Program-made: the position numbers and the translations under genes
Part shown: one piece after another, positions 1 through 6,677 of the stretch
Position numbering within the stretch: position 1 is the first letter of the stretch
Layout of the letters: each line of letters starts with the position of its first letter
The notes under the pieces: generated by a model
Told to the model about the DNA's origin: nothing
What the model saw: only the letters and a program-made list of their open reading frames with translations
Databases searched by the model: none
Assembly (NCBI GenBank): GCA_018667205.1
Contig: JABIVN010000497.1
Coordinates: 1-7,504 of the forward strand
Reading direction: 5' to 3'
Origin: Gammaproteobacteria bacterium
GTDB lineage: Bacteria; Pseudomonadota; Gammaproteobacteria; Pseudomonadales; Azotimanducaceae
DNA length: 7,504 nucleotides

Positions 1-154
1 CGCACTTCGACGCGGTTATTGCTTGCCTAGCTACTTAAAGAAGCTAGACCCCAAATATTTATTTCTCAAATCTTTGTCACATTAAAAAAACGTGATACGA
101 AAACCTGAGGGTAAAAGCGTTGCTTCGTCGACCCGTCTTTGTGGGTACCCTTTA

Positions 155-192
155 TTGACGATAACGCTATAAAAAATGACGGTGTTATTCAA
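155..192 (-). other. Possible hairpin at the 5' end of the leftward transcript
   Basis: TTGA (155-158) plus ATAAC (161-165) can pair with GTTAT (184-188) plus TCAA (189-192). This gives nine base pairs with a 2-nt bulge and an 18-nt loop. If the leftward promoter at 199-227 is real, the transcript would begin at or next to this stem. The stem is AU-rich and its stability was not computed. Confidence 0.25.
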
Positions 193-198
193 AAGGTG

Positions 199-227
199 TA
201 TAAATCCGCCTGCGCCTATCATAGCAA
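199..227 (-). promoter_or_regulatory. Candidate leftward sigma70 promoter (for the presumed rne leader)
   Basis: On the minus strand TTGCTA (227-222) is followed after exactly 17 bp by TTTATA (204-199), a reasonable -35/-10 pair. Transcription would start near 190-192 and run left out of the window, leaving a leader of at least about 190 nt. This fits a long rne-type leader, but the promoter is inferred from hexamers only. Confidence 0.35.
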
Positions 228-295
228 TAAATAGTAATGTTTCAAATTATGCGTTTTGTGCTCTGTAAACCCCTGTAAACAACCCGAATTCACCG

Positions 296-1246
296 ATGAC
301 GACGCCCAGCAAAGTTCAAGTACATGAAATTGACGCAGATAATGCAGGTCAGCGACTGGACAATTACCTGATCAAGACTCTCAAGGGGCTTCCCAAGTCT
401 CGAATCTACCGGATTATCCGCAAGGGAGAGGTTCGGATTAACAGCAAGCGGTGTAAACCAGAGGTCAAGCTGGTTGCAGGTGACCTGGTTCGTATTCCAC
501 CGATTCAACACCTACCGGCCAGATCTACTGCCGTTGGCCATTTTAATGACGTTGAGAGCCTGATGGTCTATGAAGATGACCATTTGCTTATCATCAACAA
601 ACCAGCGGGCATGGCCGTTCACGGGGGTAGTGGGGTTAGTGTAGGGGTCATTGAATCGCTGCGCCATGCCAGGCCTGAAGGCAACCGCCTGGAACTGGTG
701 CATCGCCTTGATCGGGGCACTTCAGGATGCCTGATGGTCTCCAAACGGCGCAGTTATCTGAAATTGTTGCAGGACGCGTTGCGTAAACCAGGGCAGATCA
801 GGAAACACTATCTGGCTGTGGTGCACGGCAGGTGGGCAAGGAAGATGATCCAGATAGATCAGCCTTTGCTGACGAGCTCTATTGCTGGAAAAGAACGCGT
901 TACTCGCGTGAATAGCCAGGGTAAGCACGCAATCACCGATTTTTCATTAATCGAGGCCAATGACGAAATATCAATCGTCAGGGCCTCACCAAGAACGGGT
1001 CGAACCCACCAGATAAGAGTACACGCTCGCTGGGCACGACACCCGTTAGTCGGTGACACGAGGTACGGTGACCAGACCCTGGATCAAACTTCAGGGATAG
1101 AAGGGAGACTTATGTTGCATGCAGCGGAACTACAGATTCCGGCACTTGGAGACAGACCTGCCATCCATGCAACGGCGCCAATGGATGAGGATTTTTTGTT
1201 TAAAGTTAATTCTAGTTTTTCAACTAAGTCTTATTATATTCAGTAG
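296..1246 (+). CDS. rluC: Ribosomal large subunit pseudouridine synthase C (RluC)
   Basis: This 316-residue protein is close to the length of E. coli RluC (319), which makes pseudouridines at 955, 2504 and 2580 of 23S rRNA in the cytoplasm. Residues about 18-70 form an S4 RNA-binding domain (GQRLDNYL, then SRIYRIIRKGEVRIN). The RsuA/RluA-family catalytic domain follows: IINKPAGMAVHGG at about 99-111, the signature HRLDRGTSG at 136-144 with catalytic Asp139, and GRTHQIRVH further on. RluC is preferred over RluD because of the neighbourhood (maf, yceD, rpmF) and the N-terminus. The ATG at 296 fits the family start; the frame is closed by a stop at 266-268 and has no other ATG, yet there is no good Shine-Dalgarno sequence. 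The 3' end is notably AT-rich, and the stop lies 10 bp from the end of convergent maf. Confidence 0.96.
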   Translation: MTTPSKVQVHEIDADNAGQRLDNYLIKTLKGLPKSRIYRIIRKGEVRINSKRCKPEVKLVAGDLVRIPPIQHLPARSTAVGHFNDVESLMVYEDDHLLIINKPAGMAVHGGSGVSVGVIESLRHARPEGNRLELVHRLDRGTSGCLMVSKRRSYLKLLQDALRKPGQIRKHYLAVVHGRWARKMIQIDQPLLTSSIAGKERVTRVNSQGKHAITDFSLIEANDEISIVRASPRTGRTHQIRVHARWARHPLVGDTRYGDQTLDQTSGIEGRLMLHAAELQIPALGDRPAIHATAPMDEDFLFKVNSSFSTKSYYIQ

Positions 1247-1256
1247 CTTAAAGTTC

Positions 1257-1877
1257 TTATCTAAAGTCAAATATACTATAAGAAAACGACTGGAGAGCTT
1301 CAGATAACAGCATGAGTGGCAGCCCATAGAGAGAATTTATATCTCGCCCTCGGGCGTCGCAAAGCAAACTGACACCAGCTTGTTCGACCTTAATAGAGCC
1401 GGCGCAATCGAGAGGCTGGTCCAATTGGATATAAGTCTCGATTTCATGACTCGACAATGTCCTGAAGCGGCATTCATAGTCTTCCACAGCGCTAAACGTT
1501 TGCCCATTACTGGCAATAAGTGCCAGAGAAGTGCTGAAAGTGACCCAGCGACCACTAAAAGCGGCGAGCTGACGCGCCGCCTGATCAGCGGTTCCTGGCT
1601 TGCCGTATAGCCTGCGCCCAAGATGGCACACCTGATCGGAACCAATACATATCCAGTGTGCTTCGTTTTGCAGTTGATCGGCGACCGACTGGGCTTTTGA
1701 GACCCCTAATCGCGATGCCAGCGAGCTGGGATTCTCGCCCGGGTTCGGGCTCTCATCGGTGTCAGGTTGCATCTGAGTAAAGGTCACACCCAGGCTTGCA
1801 AGCAGCTTTTTACGGTAGGGGGAAGTAGAACCCAGAATCAGGCGTGGAATGGTCATATCCTGCTCGATTTCCATCAT
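1257..1877 (-). CDS. maf: Maf-family nucleotide pyrophosphatase, YceF type (7-methyl-GTP pyrophosphatase)
   Basis: Maf proteins hydrolyse non-canonical nucleoside triphosphates to monophosphates; the YceF subgroup prefers m7GTP. Visible motifs are the N-terminal LILGSTSPYRKKLL (13-26), DTDESP (39-44), IGSDQV (78-83, with the likely catalytic Asp81), YGKP (91-94), VTFSTSLAL (112-120) and CAGSIKVEQAG (158-168). The SDQVC and CAGSxK forms match E. coli YceF better than YhdE. Length as drawn is 206 residues. The start is uncertain: the ATG at 1877 gives seven extra residues (MMEIEQD) before the usual family start, while an in-frame ATG at 1856 (MTIPRL) fits family alignments better and follows GAGCAGG. 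The gene is convergent with rluC, as in E. coli, but is separated from yceD by two inserted genes. A possible promoter is TTGCTG (1990-1985), 18 bp, TTTTAT (1966-1961) on the minus strand. Confidence 0.95.
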   Translation of the reverse strand: MMEIEQDMTIPRLILGSTSPYRKKLLASLGVTFTQMQPDTDESPNPGENPSSLASRLGVSKAQSVADQLQNEAHWICIGSDQVCHLGRRLYGKPGTADQAARQLAAFSGRWVTFSTSLALIASNGQTFSAVEDYECRFRTLSSHEIETYIQLDQPLDCAGSIKVEQAGVSLLCDARGRDINSLYGLPLMLLSEALQSFSYSIFDFR

Positions 1878-2107
1878 TTCTTTTCATATGGCATGGGCAA
1901 CTCGCTAAAAACCAACCTCTCGGTGGCTGTGGACTCGCTGCCGGGGCTTGCACAACGCCTATAAAATTCTGATCCATCAGCAATCAGCAACCTTTTTAGG
2001 CTCGCCTGGTCACGGCGAGAATACTACAGATTACCAGATCGAGGTGCATCTCTCGCGCCAGGACGCAGCATGTGCGTGCTTATTGGGTAATATCCGCCTG
2101 GAGCCAC
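1878..2107. other. Intergenic gap between maf and the monooxygenase gene, with a small hairpin
   Basis: No gene is supported in these 230 bp. CTCGCC (2001-2006) and GGCGAG (2014-2019) form a 6-bp inverted repeat with a 7-nt loop, about 90 bp past the stop of the leftward monooxygenase gene. It has no T-tract on either strand, so it is not a clear intrinsic terminator. A second weak stem lies around 2063-2077. The segment next to 1877 should contain the maf promoter. Confidence 0.4.
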
Positions 2108-3205
2108 TTATTTGAGAAAGCTCGCTTGAAGATGAAGTACTGCTGACGCTTCTGCCACCAGATCGTCCATAATGACTTGCACGGTCCTCACCGCGTCAAA
2201 ATAGCCGATACTTTGTCCTGCCCCTGAGTGTATCAACGGTTCGATATCATGCTCTTCAATAGCCCCAAGCAAATCGCCAACCAGTACATCCTGATACGGC
2301 ATCTTTAATGGTTTTGGAGCTGCTTCTGACTCCCATTCCTGACTCCAACCCGATCTAACTTGCCTGAACGTCTTACCAGATTCTGAACGGGTAATGACAG
2401 TATCCGCACTTCCTGCAGCTTTGAGTTTTTCTATATTAACAGGATGCATATGCGCTTGATGTTCCTCCGATAACAACCAGGCGGTTCCGATCCAAACCCC
2501 TGCAGCACCCATTGCGAGCCCCGCTGCCACGTGTCTACCGGTTGCCACGCCACCTGCAACCAATACCGGCACTGCTCCTGCGGCGTCAACAATCTGCGGC
2601 ACCAGGGAATAGGTACCAATAGGGCCTGTGTGGGCACCGGCGTCGTAACCCTGTGCAACCAGCATATCGACACCTGCTGCCACCGCTCGCTGAACGTGGT
2701 GCGGACTTCCGATTAACGCGAGTGTTGTTTTTCCCAGTGCTTTTGCCCGCCGCAACACTTCTGGCGGTGCGCCAATACCGCAAGCGAACATATTGACCGA
2801 AGATTCCAATACTGCTTGAATTTGCGCCTCTTCAATCTCTGCAGAGCGGATAAAGCGGGTTCGCATGCCTGGACCCGAGGCGGGAGGGACCTGATATTTC
2901 TCGATCAGCCCAGCGACAAAACTTTTATGTTCCTCTGATATGTCTGCTTCAATGGCTTCCCGGGAATTGTGCTCTGGCATCCCCGGAGGCAATACAAGAT
3001 CAACCCCAAAAGGTTTGTCACCGACGAGTGATCGGATCAATGCTAGTTCTTCCCTGATCTCATCGGGGAAACGGCGGGTAGCGCCATAGACCCCATAGCC
3101 ACCTGCATTGGTAATCGCCGCGACGGTAGCAATGTCGTGGGCAAAACCAAAGATTGGATAGTCGATCCCTAGTTGTCCGCACAAGGGCGTCCATACTTTT
3201 TGCAT
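2108..3205 (-). CDS. Nitronate monooxygenase family protein (2-nitropropane dioxygenase-like, FMN-dependent)
   Basis: This 365-residue protein has the TIM-barrel pattern of the NMO family (IMP dehydrogenase/GMP reductase-related flavoproteins). The N-terminus LGIDYPIFGFAHD (12-24) resembles the substrate and FMN pocket start, followed by NAGGYGVYG (33-41) and FGVDLVLP (66-73). AQGYDAGAHTG (184-194) is the equivalent of the usual EAGGHxG motif, with His192 as the likely active-site base. VAGGVATGRH (216-225) with MGAAGVWIGTAWL (232-244) gives the FMN phosphate site. The C-terminal GQSIGYFDAVRTVQVIMDDL is family-like. Such enzymes oxidise alkyl nitronates, but many members are unassigned and the true substrate is unknown; the segment from about 74 to 120 looks longer than in well-studied members. 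The upstream receptor gene runs in the same direction but ends at a strong terminator, so co-transcription is doubtful. The start at 3205 has only a weak ribosome site. Confidence 0.88.
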   Translation of the reverse strand: MQKVWTPLCGQLGIDYPIFGFAHDIATVAAITNAGGYGVYGATRRFPDEIREELALIRSLVGDKPFGVDLVLPPGMPEHNSREAIEADISEEHKSFVAGLIEKYQVPPASGPGMRTRFIRSAEIEEAQIQAVLESSVNMFACGIGAPPEVLRRAKALGKTTLALIGSPHHVQRAVAAGVDMLVAQGYDAGAHTGPIGTYSLVPQIVDAAGAVPVLVAGGVATGRHVAAGLAMGAAGVWIGTAWLLSEEHQAHMHPVNIEKLKAAGSADTVITRSESGKTFRQVRSGWSQEWESEAAPKPLKMPYQDVLVGDLLGAIEEHDIEPLIHSGAGQSIGYFDAVRTVQVIMDDLVAEASAVLHLQASFLK

Positions 3206-3233
3206 ACTCTGAAGTCCGAGGGGTTAGCCGCTG

Positions 3234-3242
3234 ATACTAACA
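3234..3242 (-). promoter_or_regulatory. Candidate extended -10 promoter of the monooxygenase gene
   Basis: On the minus strand TG-T-TAGTAT (3242-3234) fits the extended -10 form TGnTATAAT. It lies about 30 bp before the ATG, giving a leader near 22 nt. No good -35 is seen, which extended -10 promoters can do without. It is plausible because the terminator just upstream calls for a separate promoter. Confidence 0.3.
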
Positions 3243-3277
3243 AGGATTCTGGTTCTTTGGTTTATTGTTGAGAAAAA

Positions 3278-3304
3278 AAAAGGCCACCCTAAAGTGGCCT
3301 TTTT
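3278..3304 (-). terminator. Intrinsic terminator of the TonB-dependent receptor gene
   Basis: AGGCCAC (3281-3287) pairs with GTGGCCT (3294-3300) around a 6-nt loop, and AAA/TTT pairs extend the stem. Read leftward, the stem is followed by an unbroken run of T (complement of the A-run 3273-3280). It starts about 30 bp after the receptor stop at 3335. A T-run also follows on the plus strand, so it could act in both directions. Confidence 0.85.
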
Positions 3305-3334
3305 AGTCTTAAGCGCTAAACACTTAGGTGTTGC

Positions 3335-5671
3335 CTACATGCTGTATCTAACCTGAAACGCGTAGGTTTTCGGTGCGCCCCAACCCTGGAATCCTGCTGT
3401 GGGCCCCCCAAGGAACAAAGCCTGCTCCTTGAATTCGGTATCAGACAGATTCTTTCCGTAAAGAGAAAAACTAAGCTGAGAGCCGTTATTCAAGTCCATG
3501 TCGTAACCAACCTGAGCATCCCACTGACCGTAGTCGCCTTCGTACAGACGATTGTCAGGACCAGCGCCGGTATTAACAAGCAGGAACTCTCCAACTTTTT
3601 TGTAACCGGTGTTGGCGGAGAATACGCCTGAACCCATTTGGCGAGTGTACGCAACCGACAACGCCCAGCTGTACTCTGGCTGGCGAGAATCGTCACCACC
3701 ACCGAGGTTTCGGATGGTTCCCAATGGGTCTCCGGACAGCAAACACCCGTCTACCACATCGCAAGGAAGCGTAAATTCGCCGTTGTCAGCATCAACCGTA
3801 CCTGCGTTGGCAATCAGGCTAATGTTGTCGTTGATGATCCACGCCGTTTCAACTTCCCAGCCTTTGGTTTGGCTCGTTCCGCCGTTGTTTATAATGGTAT
3901 TGGTGCCGGGAATTTGCCCGGGTGGCAGTGTGATAATCGAGATAAACTGTCCACCATCACGATCAAGCTCGTAATAAGCAACGTTGAATCGCAGCGCGCC
4001 ATCTAACCATTCAGACTTTAAGCCAATTTCGATTTGCTCGGCTGTTTCCGGCAGGTATGGCGCCGTTTCAGCATTAACGGACCGGATGCTAAATCCACCT
4101 GAACGAAAACCTTCACTATAAGTTGCATAAAGCCGTGCATTATTCCTGAACTGCCAAGTGGCTGAAGCTGTTGTTATGGTTTCCTCCCAGTCATCAGATA
4201 CCTCGTAGGATGCACCTGGAACACTAGGCCCGCCGCTAAAGTCGTGTGGATCCTGCCCAGGGGCATCGAACGACCCGGTCGAATTGTTAAAGTAGGAGTT
4301 GTAGCCATCCTTTTCCTCATCGATTCGGCGTACACCAACGGTAAATTCGAGGTCTTCGATTGGACGCCAAGTCAATGATGCGAACAGCGCCGAAGATTCG
4401 ACTTTCTCGCCAGCGAACTGCGTGCTGCGACTGTTCGGGAACTGGCACATAGCGTTACCAATAACAGGGTTGTCTCGGAGTATAGGAATCACGGCGGCGC
4501 AAGGAACGCCTGGCGGCAACCCGAAAGGCACTTGAATAACATTGTTCGTGTATTGGATGTAATCTAACTCCGAATCGAAGTAGGTGTAACCGACCATGAA
4601 GTCCAGATTATCGTTAATTGATCCACTCAGGCGAAGTTCCTGAGAGAAATAATCAAAATCCTGAACCCGTCTTGGGTGTAACTGAACGATCGGAGAGTTT
4701 GGGCTGCCGATAAATGAACCATCAAAGTCTGATTCAGTGTCATCGGTTCCTGAGTTGTCAGCCGTGATAGAGGTCAACGTGAGGTTGTCATTAATGTTCC
4801 AAACGACACGCAGTGCAAGCTGATCAACTTGATAGCTGGTTGGCGTCTCTTTATCAGCCAGAGTGACAAACCGGCTGTCACCGTCGTACAACGCATCCTG
4901 AGGTGTAATGTCAGTGTTGTCATCAATGCGGTCGTACGTCAGGATCGCATCTACATTATCTGTAGGCGTCCAACGCAATGCCAGTGTCTGTGATTGAAAA
5001 TCGATATCACCCTGTTCGCCACCAAGGGTCAGGTTGTCGTAAAAACCATCGGCTTTTCGACTTATTGCGCCCACTTTCAACGCTAACGTGTCATCGATAA
5101 GAGGAATGTTAACGCGAGCTTTAATCGTCCTTGAATTATAGTTGCCTGCAATCACGCTTGCGTCCAGACCAAACTCATTAAACTTTGGTTTTACACGGTT
5201 AACAACGATGTTGCCGCCAATAGTATTACGACCAAACAATACGCCCTGTGGACCACGGTTAATTTCCATGCTTTCGATATCAAACACGTCAATGAGAGCG
5301 CCGGTACTGGACCCCATCTGCACGTCGTCTACGATGACAGCAACCTGCGGGCTCTGTGTCTTTTCACTACCAGGATAACCAACACCACGAATATAAATGG
5401 TGCTGTTACCCGGGCCAGCGGCGTTCATACCAATATAAACATTAGGCGCTAGACCATCGAAATCACGTAGCGTGTTCGGCTTTAATTGCGCGATTTTTTC
5501 TTCACCAAAAACAGTAACGGAGAGCGGTACGTCCTGAACGGACTCATTCTTACGTCGAGACGTCACGATAACCTCTTCCATGACCCTGCTTGTTTCCTCT
5601 CCTATCGCGATCTGCGGCGTAATTGGCAACATCCCGATGAGTGAACCTACCAAAAGTTTATTGATTTTCAT
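3335..5671 (-). CDS. TonB-dependent outer-membrane receptor, substrate unknown
   Basis: This 778-residue protein has a signal peptide (Lys3 and Lys5, then a hydrophobic stretch at about 6-23) with likely cleavage after AIG at 24. A TonB box, EEVIVTSRRK, lies at 32-41. The plug domain (about 44-160) shows TIYIRGVG (91-98), VDDVQMG (114-120), INRGPQGVLFGRNTIGG (137-153) and VNRVKPK. The rest has the alternating pattern of a 22-strand barrel, with YATYSEGFRSGGFS (515-528), KGWEVE and YGKNLSDTEF (738-747). Two close cysteine pairs (391/409 and 637/643) could form loop disulfides. The plug wording is common in receptors of marine Gammaproteobacteria and sphingomonads. The last residue is Met (QVRYSM) rather than the usual terminal Phe. 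The start is well supported by GAGG 6 nt before the ATG. TonB and ExbB/D are not in the window, and the substrate cannot be assigned. Confidence 0.96.
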   Translation of the reverse strand: MKINKLLVGSLIGMLPITPQIAIGEETSRVMEEVIVTSRRKNESVQDVPLSVTVFGEEKIAQLKPNTLRDFDGLAPNVYIGMNAAGPGNSTIYIRGVGYPGSEKTQSPQVAVIVDDVQMGSSTGALIDVFDIESMEINRGPQGVLFGRNTIGGNIVVNRVKPKFNEFGLDASVIAGNYNSRTIKARVNIPLIDDTLALKVGAISRKADGFYDNLTLGGEQGDIDFQSQTLALRWTPTDNVDAILTYDRIDDNTDITPQDALYDGDSRFVTLADKETPTSYQVDQLALRVVWNINDNLTLTSITADNSGTDDTESDFDGSFIGSPNSPIVQLHPRRVQDFDYFSQELRLSGSINDNLDFMVGYTYFDSELDYIQYTNNVIQVPFGLPPGVPCAAVIPILRDNPVIGNAMCQFPNSRSTQFAGEKVESSALFASLTWRPIEDLEFTVGVRRIDEEKDGYNSYFNNSTGSFDAPGQDPHDFSGGPSVPGASYEVSDDWEETITTASATWQFRNNARLYATYSEGFRSGGFSIRSVNAETAPYLPETAEQIEIGLKSEWLDGALRFNVAYYELDRDGGQFISIITLPPGQIPGTNTIINNGGTSQTKGWEVETAWIINDNISLIANAGTVDADNGEFTLPCDVVDGCLLSGDPLGTIRNLGGGDDSRQPEYSWALSVAYTRQMGSGVFSANTGYKKVGEFLLVNTGAGPDNRLYEGDYGQWDAQVGYDMDLNNGSQLSFSLYGKNLSDTEFKEQALFLGGPTAGFQGWGAPKTYAFQVRYSM

Positions 5672-5763
5672 TCTTACCTCAGTATTTCTTGCGTTGACTA
5701 TTTTTTATCTATTTTCTTTACTGCTTGTCCCGATTAGAGACTTGAAAACAAGTTCTGAAAGTA

Positions 5764-5792
5764 TTTGTACGGACTCCATAGGACACTGTTAA
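5764..5792 (-). promoter_or_regulatory. Candidate promoter of the TonB-dependent receptor gene
   Basis: On the minus strand TTAACA (5792-5787), 17 bp, TACAAA (5769-5764) matches five of six -35 and four of six -10 consensus bases. It would give a start near 5757 and a leader of about 85 nt before the receptor ATG at 5671. Confidence 0.4.
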
Positions 5793-5813
5793 GTTGCGCC
5801 CGAGGAGCTTTTG

Positions 5814-5831
5814 ATATTGACAGCTCAATAT
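5814..5831. promoter_or_regulatory. 18-bp palindrome, possible operator between receptor gene and yceD
   Basis: ATATTGA (5814-5820) and TCAATAT (5825-5831) are perfect 7-bp inverted arms around CAGC. The site spans a consensus TTGACA hexamer (5817-5822) on the plus strand and lies about 57-74 bp upstream of the predicted receptor transcript start, a usual position for an activator site. No known regulator consensus is claimed, and no regulator gene lies in the window. Confidence 0.35.
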
Positions 5832-5860
5832 TTCTAGACTGAAAAACTTCAATTGAGCTG
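5821..5860. repeat. 9-bp perfect inverted repeat CAGCTCAAT / ATTGAGCTG
   Basis: The arms are at 5821-5829 and 5852-5860, separated by 22 bp. Inside them TTTC (5831-5834) and GAAA (5841-5844) form a further short inverted pair. The left arm overlaps the right half of the 18-bp palindrome at 5814-5831, so three related AGCTCAAT-like half-sites are packed into about 50 bp. Confidence 0.4.
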
Positions 5861-5882
5861 CACACTTGCATCACATTCGCCA

Positions 5883-5911
5883 TTGTAATGCCAAAAACGT
5901 GAGGGTAAGAT
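5883..5911 (+). promoter_or_regulatory. Candidate yceD promoter lying almost on the start codon
   Basis: TTGTAA (5883-5888), 17 bp, TAAGAT (5906-5911) is a good sigma70 pair. It would start transcription near 5918, giving a nearly leaderless message for the ATG at 5921. The -10 overlaps GAGGGTAAG, which reads like a Shine-Dalgarno sequence, so the two readings compete. Confidence 0.35.
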
Positions 5912-5920
5912 GCGCGCGAT

Positions 5921-6475
5921 ATGTCGACAGGGCCCATTCCAGAACGGGTAGACCATCGTAAGCTGGCTAATCATGCAGGGCTTATAGAAGGTACGCTACC
6001 CCTCCAGTGTTTTCAGCGACTCGGTGAAATGCTTGTTGCGAGAGAAGGTGAAGTCTTCCTTCGTCTCGAGTTCAGTAAGGGCGAGTTTGGTAGCACGGTT
6101 GTCAATGGATCAGCGGCCACAGAGGTTTGTATGATTTGCCAGAACTGTATGCAGCCGTTCTGGCGAAAGATCAGTTGCGATATTGCAGTGCACGTTGTAG
6201 CTGACGAAGCCAAACTGGAACGCTTGGCTGAAGACGTAGATGGTATCGTTACGCCAGACAAAGTGGTGGCGGTAGTTGATCTGATTGAAGATGAATTGAT
6301 ATTGACAATGCCGATGATTCCTCGGCACGAAGAGGGCGAATGTCCTAAGACAGAATACGAGCAGGTAGGGATAGTCCTACCGGAAGTATTAGAAGTAGAG
6401 GAAGTACAAGAGTCACAAACCACCTATCGACCTTTCGCTGGTTTGGCGGAAACGATAGATAAACAGAACACATAA
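5921..6475 (+). CDS. yceD: YceD / DUF177 family protein (large ribosomal RNA accumulation protein)
   Basis: This 184-residue protein is close to E. coli YceD (173), whose family is linked to 23S rRNA accumulation and nearly always precedes rpmF. The N-terminus GPIPERVDHRKLA (4-16) has the form seen in Pseudomonas-type YceD and supports the ATG at 5921. The family cysteine motif appears as C70-x2-C73-x2-C76 (CMICQNC), followed by the acidic LIEDELILTMPMIPRH (121-136), Cys141 and the C-terminal RPFAGLAETI (170-179), equivalent to the usual NPFAxLxxL. The extra first cysteine and the highly acidic stretch at about 155-165 are minor features. No Shine-Dalgarno sequence is at normal distance: GAGGG lies 15 nt upstream. 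The rpmF ATG follows 15 bp after the stop, so they probably form one operon. Confidence 0.94.
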   Translation: MSTGPIPERVDHRKLANHAGLIEGTLPLQCFQRLGEMLVAREGEVFLRLEFSKGEFGSTVVNGSAATEVCMICQNCMQPFWRKISCDIAVHVVADEAKLERLAEDVDGIVTPDKVVAVVDLIEDELILTMPMIPRHEEGECPKTEYEQVGIVLPEVLEVEEVQESQTTYRPFAGLAETIDKQNT

Positions 6476-6490
6476 TGGCGGAGAGCTGAC

Positions 6491-6670
6491 ATGGCTGTTC
6501 AAAAAAGTAAGGTTACCCGATCACGTAGAGGGCAACGCAGGTCTCACGATTCTTTGACTGGACCAACGTTGTCTGAAGATTCAACAACAGGGGAGACGCA
6601 TCGTCGTCACCATGTGACCGCCGATGGATTCTATCGCGGTAAGAAAGTCGTACACAAAAACGACGATTAG
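6491..6670 (+). CDS. rpmF: 50S ribosomal protein L32
   Basis: This 59-residue protein is the usual size for L32, a small basic component of the large ribosomal subunit. [20 protein letters not shown] (1-20) is the classic N-terminus, and [15 protein letters not shown] (40-54) is the classic C-terminal motif. No zinc-binding cysteines are present, as in other gammaproteobacterial L32 proteins. GGAG at 6480-6483 lies 7 nt before the ATG, a good ribosome site. It is 15 bp after yceD. In most relatives plsX follows, but here the next gene is fabD. Confidence 0.98.
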   Translation: MAVQKSKVTRSRRGQRRSHDSLTGPTLSEDSTTGETHRRHHVTADGFYRGKKVVHKNDD

Positions 6671-6677
6671 GCCGATT

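Larger units (their letters stand above)
1..295. other. Non-coding region upstream of rluC, probable leader of a divergent leftward gene (rne expected)
   Basis: No convincing coding frame is seen on either strand here. In E. coli and many relatives rne (RNase E) is divergent from rluC and has a long structured 5' leader used for autoregulation; that neighbour is inferred, because no rne coding sequence lies in the window. Read leftward the stretch is U-rich and holds several possible hairpins: CTAGCT (27-32) pairs with AGCTAG (42-47), ACCC (131-134) with GGGT (143-146), and a bulged stem at 155-192. A direct repeat of CTGTAAAC (263-270 and 273-280) lies just before rluC. None of these matches a named RNA family that I can recognise by eye. 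Confidence 0.45.

Noticed and set aside
100..114. A 15-base string (AAAACcTGAGGGTAA) that recurs at 5894-5908 with one mismatch, both in intergenic regions
   Set aside because: A 15-mer pair with one mismatch is expected about once by chance in a window this long, so it is not evidence of a shared regulatory site.
1254..1284. TTCTTAT / ATAAGAA inverted repeat at the rluC-maf junction as a possible shared terminator
   Set aside because: The arms are only 7 bp and AT-only but for one pair, the loop is 17 nt, there is no T-run, and the repeat lies partly inside the maf coding end.
1380..1610. Open frame on the plus strand inside maf, and a 102-codon frame on the minus strand at 1337-1645
   Set aside because: Both overlap the complete Maf coding sequence with all its motifs and show no family features.
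2001..2019. CTCGCC/GGCGAG hairpin as terminator of the monooxygenase gene
   Set aside because: No T-tract follows on either strand and it is about 90 bp past the stop, so it is noted only as a hairpin.
3609..4006. Two overlapping open frames of about 120 codons on the plus strand inside the receptor gene
   Set aside because: They are antisense to a well-supported receptor coding region, show no recognisable domain, and resemble chance frames opposite barrel-coding sequence.
6013..6423. A 136-codon open frame opposite yceD
   Set aside because: It is Ser/Thr-rich low-complexity sequence of the kind produced antisense to acidic coding sequence, and yceD itself has clear family motifs.
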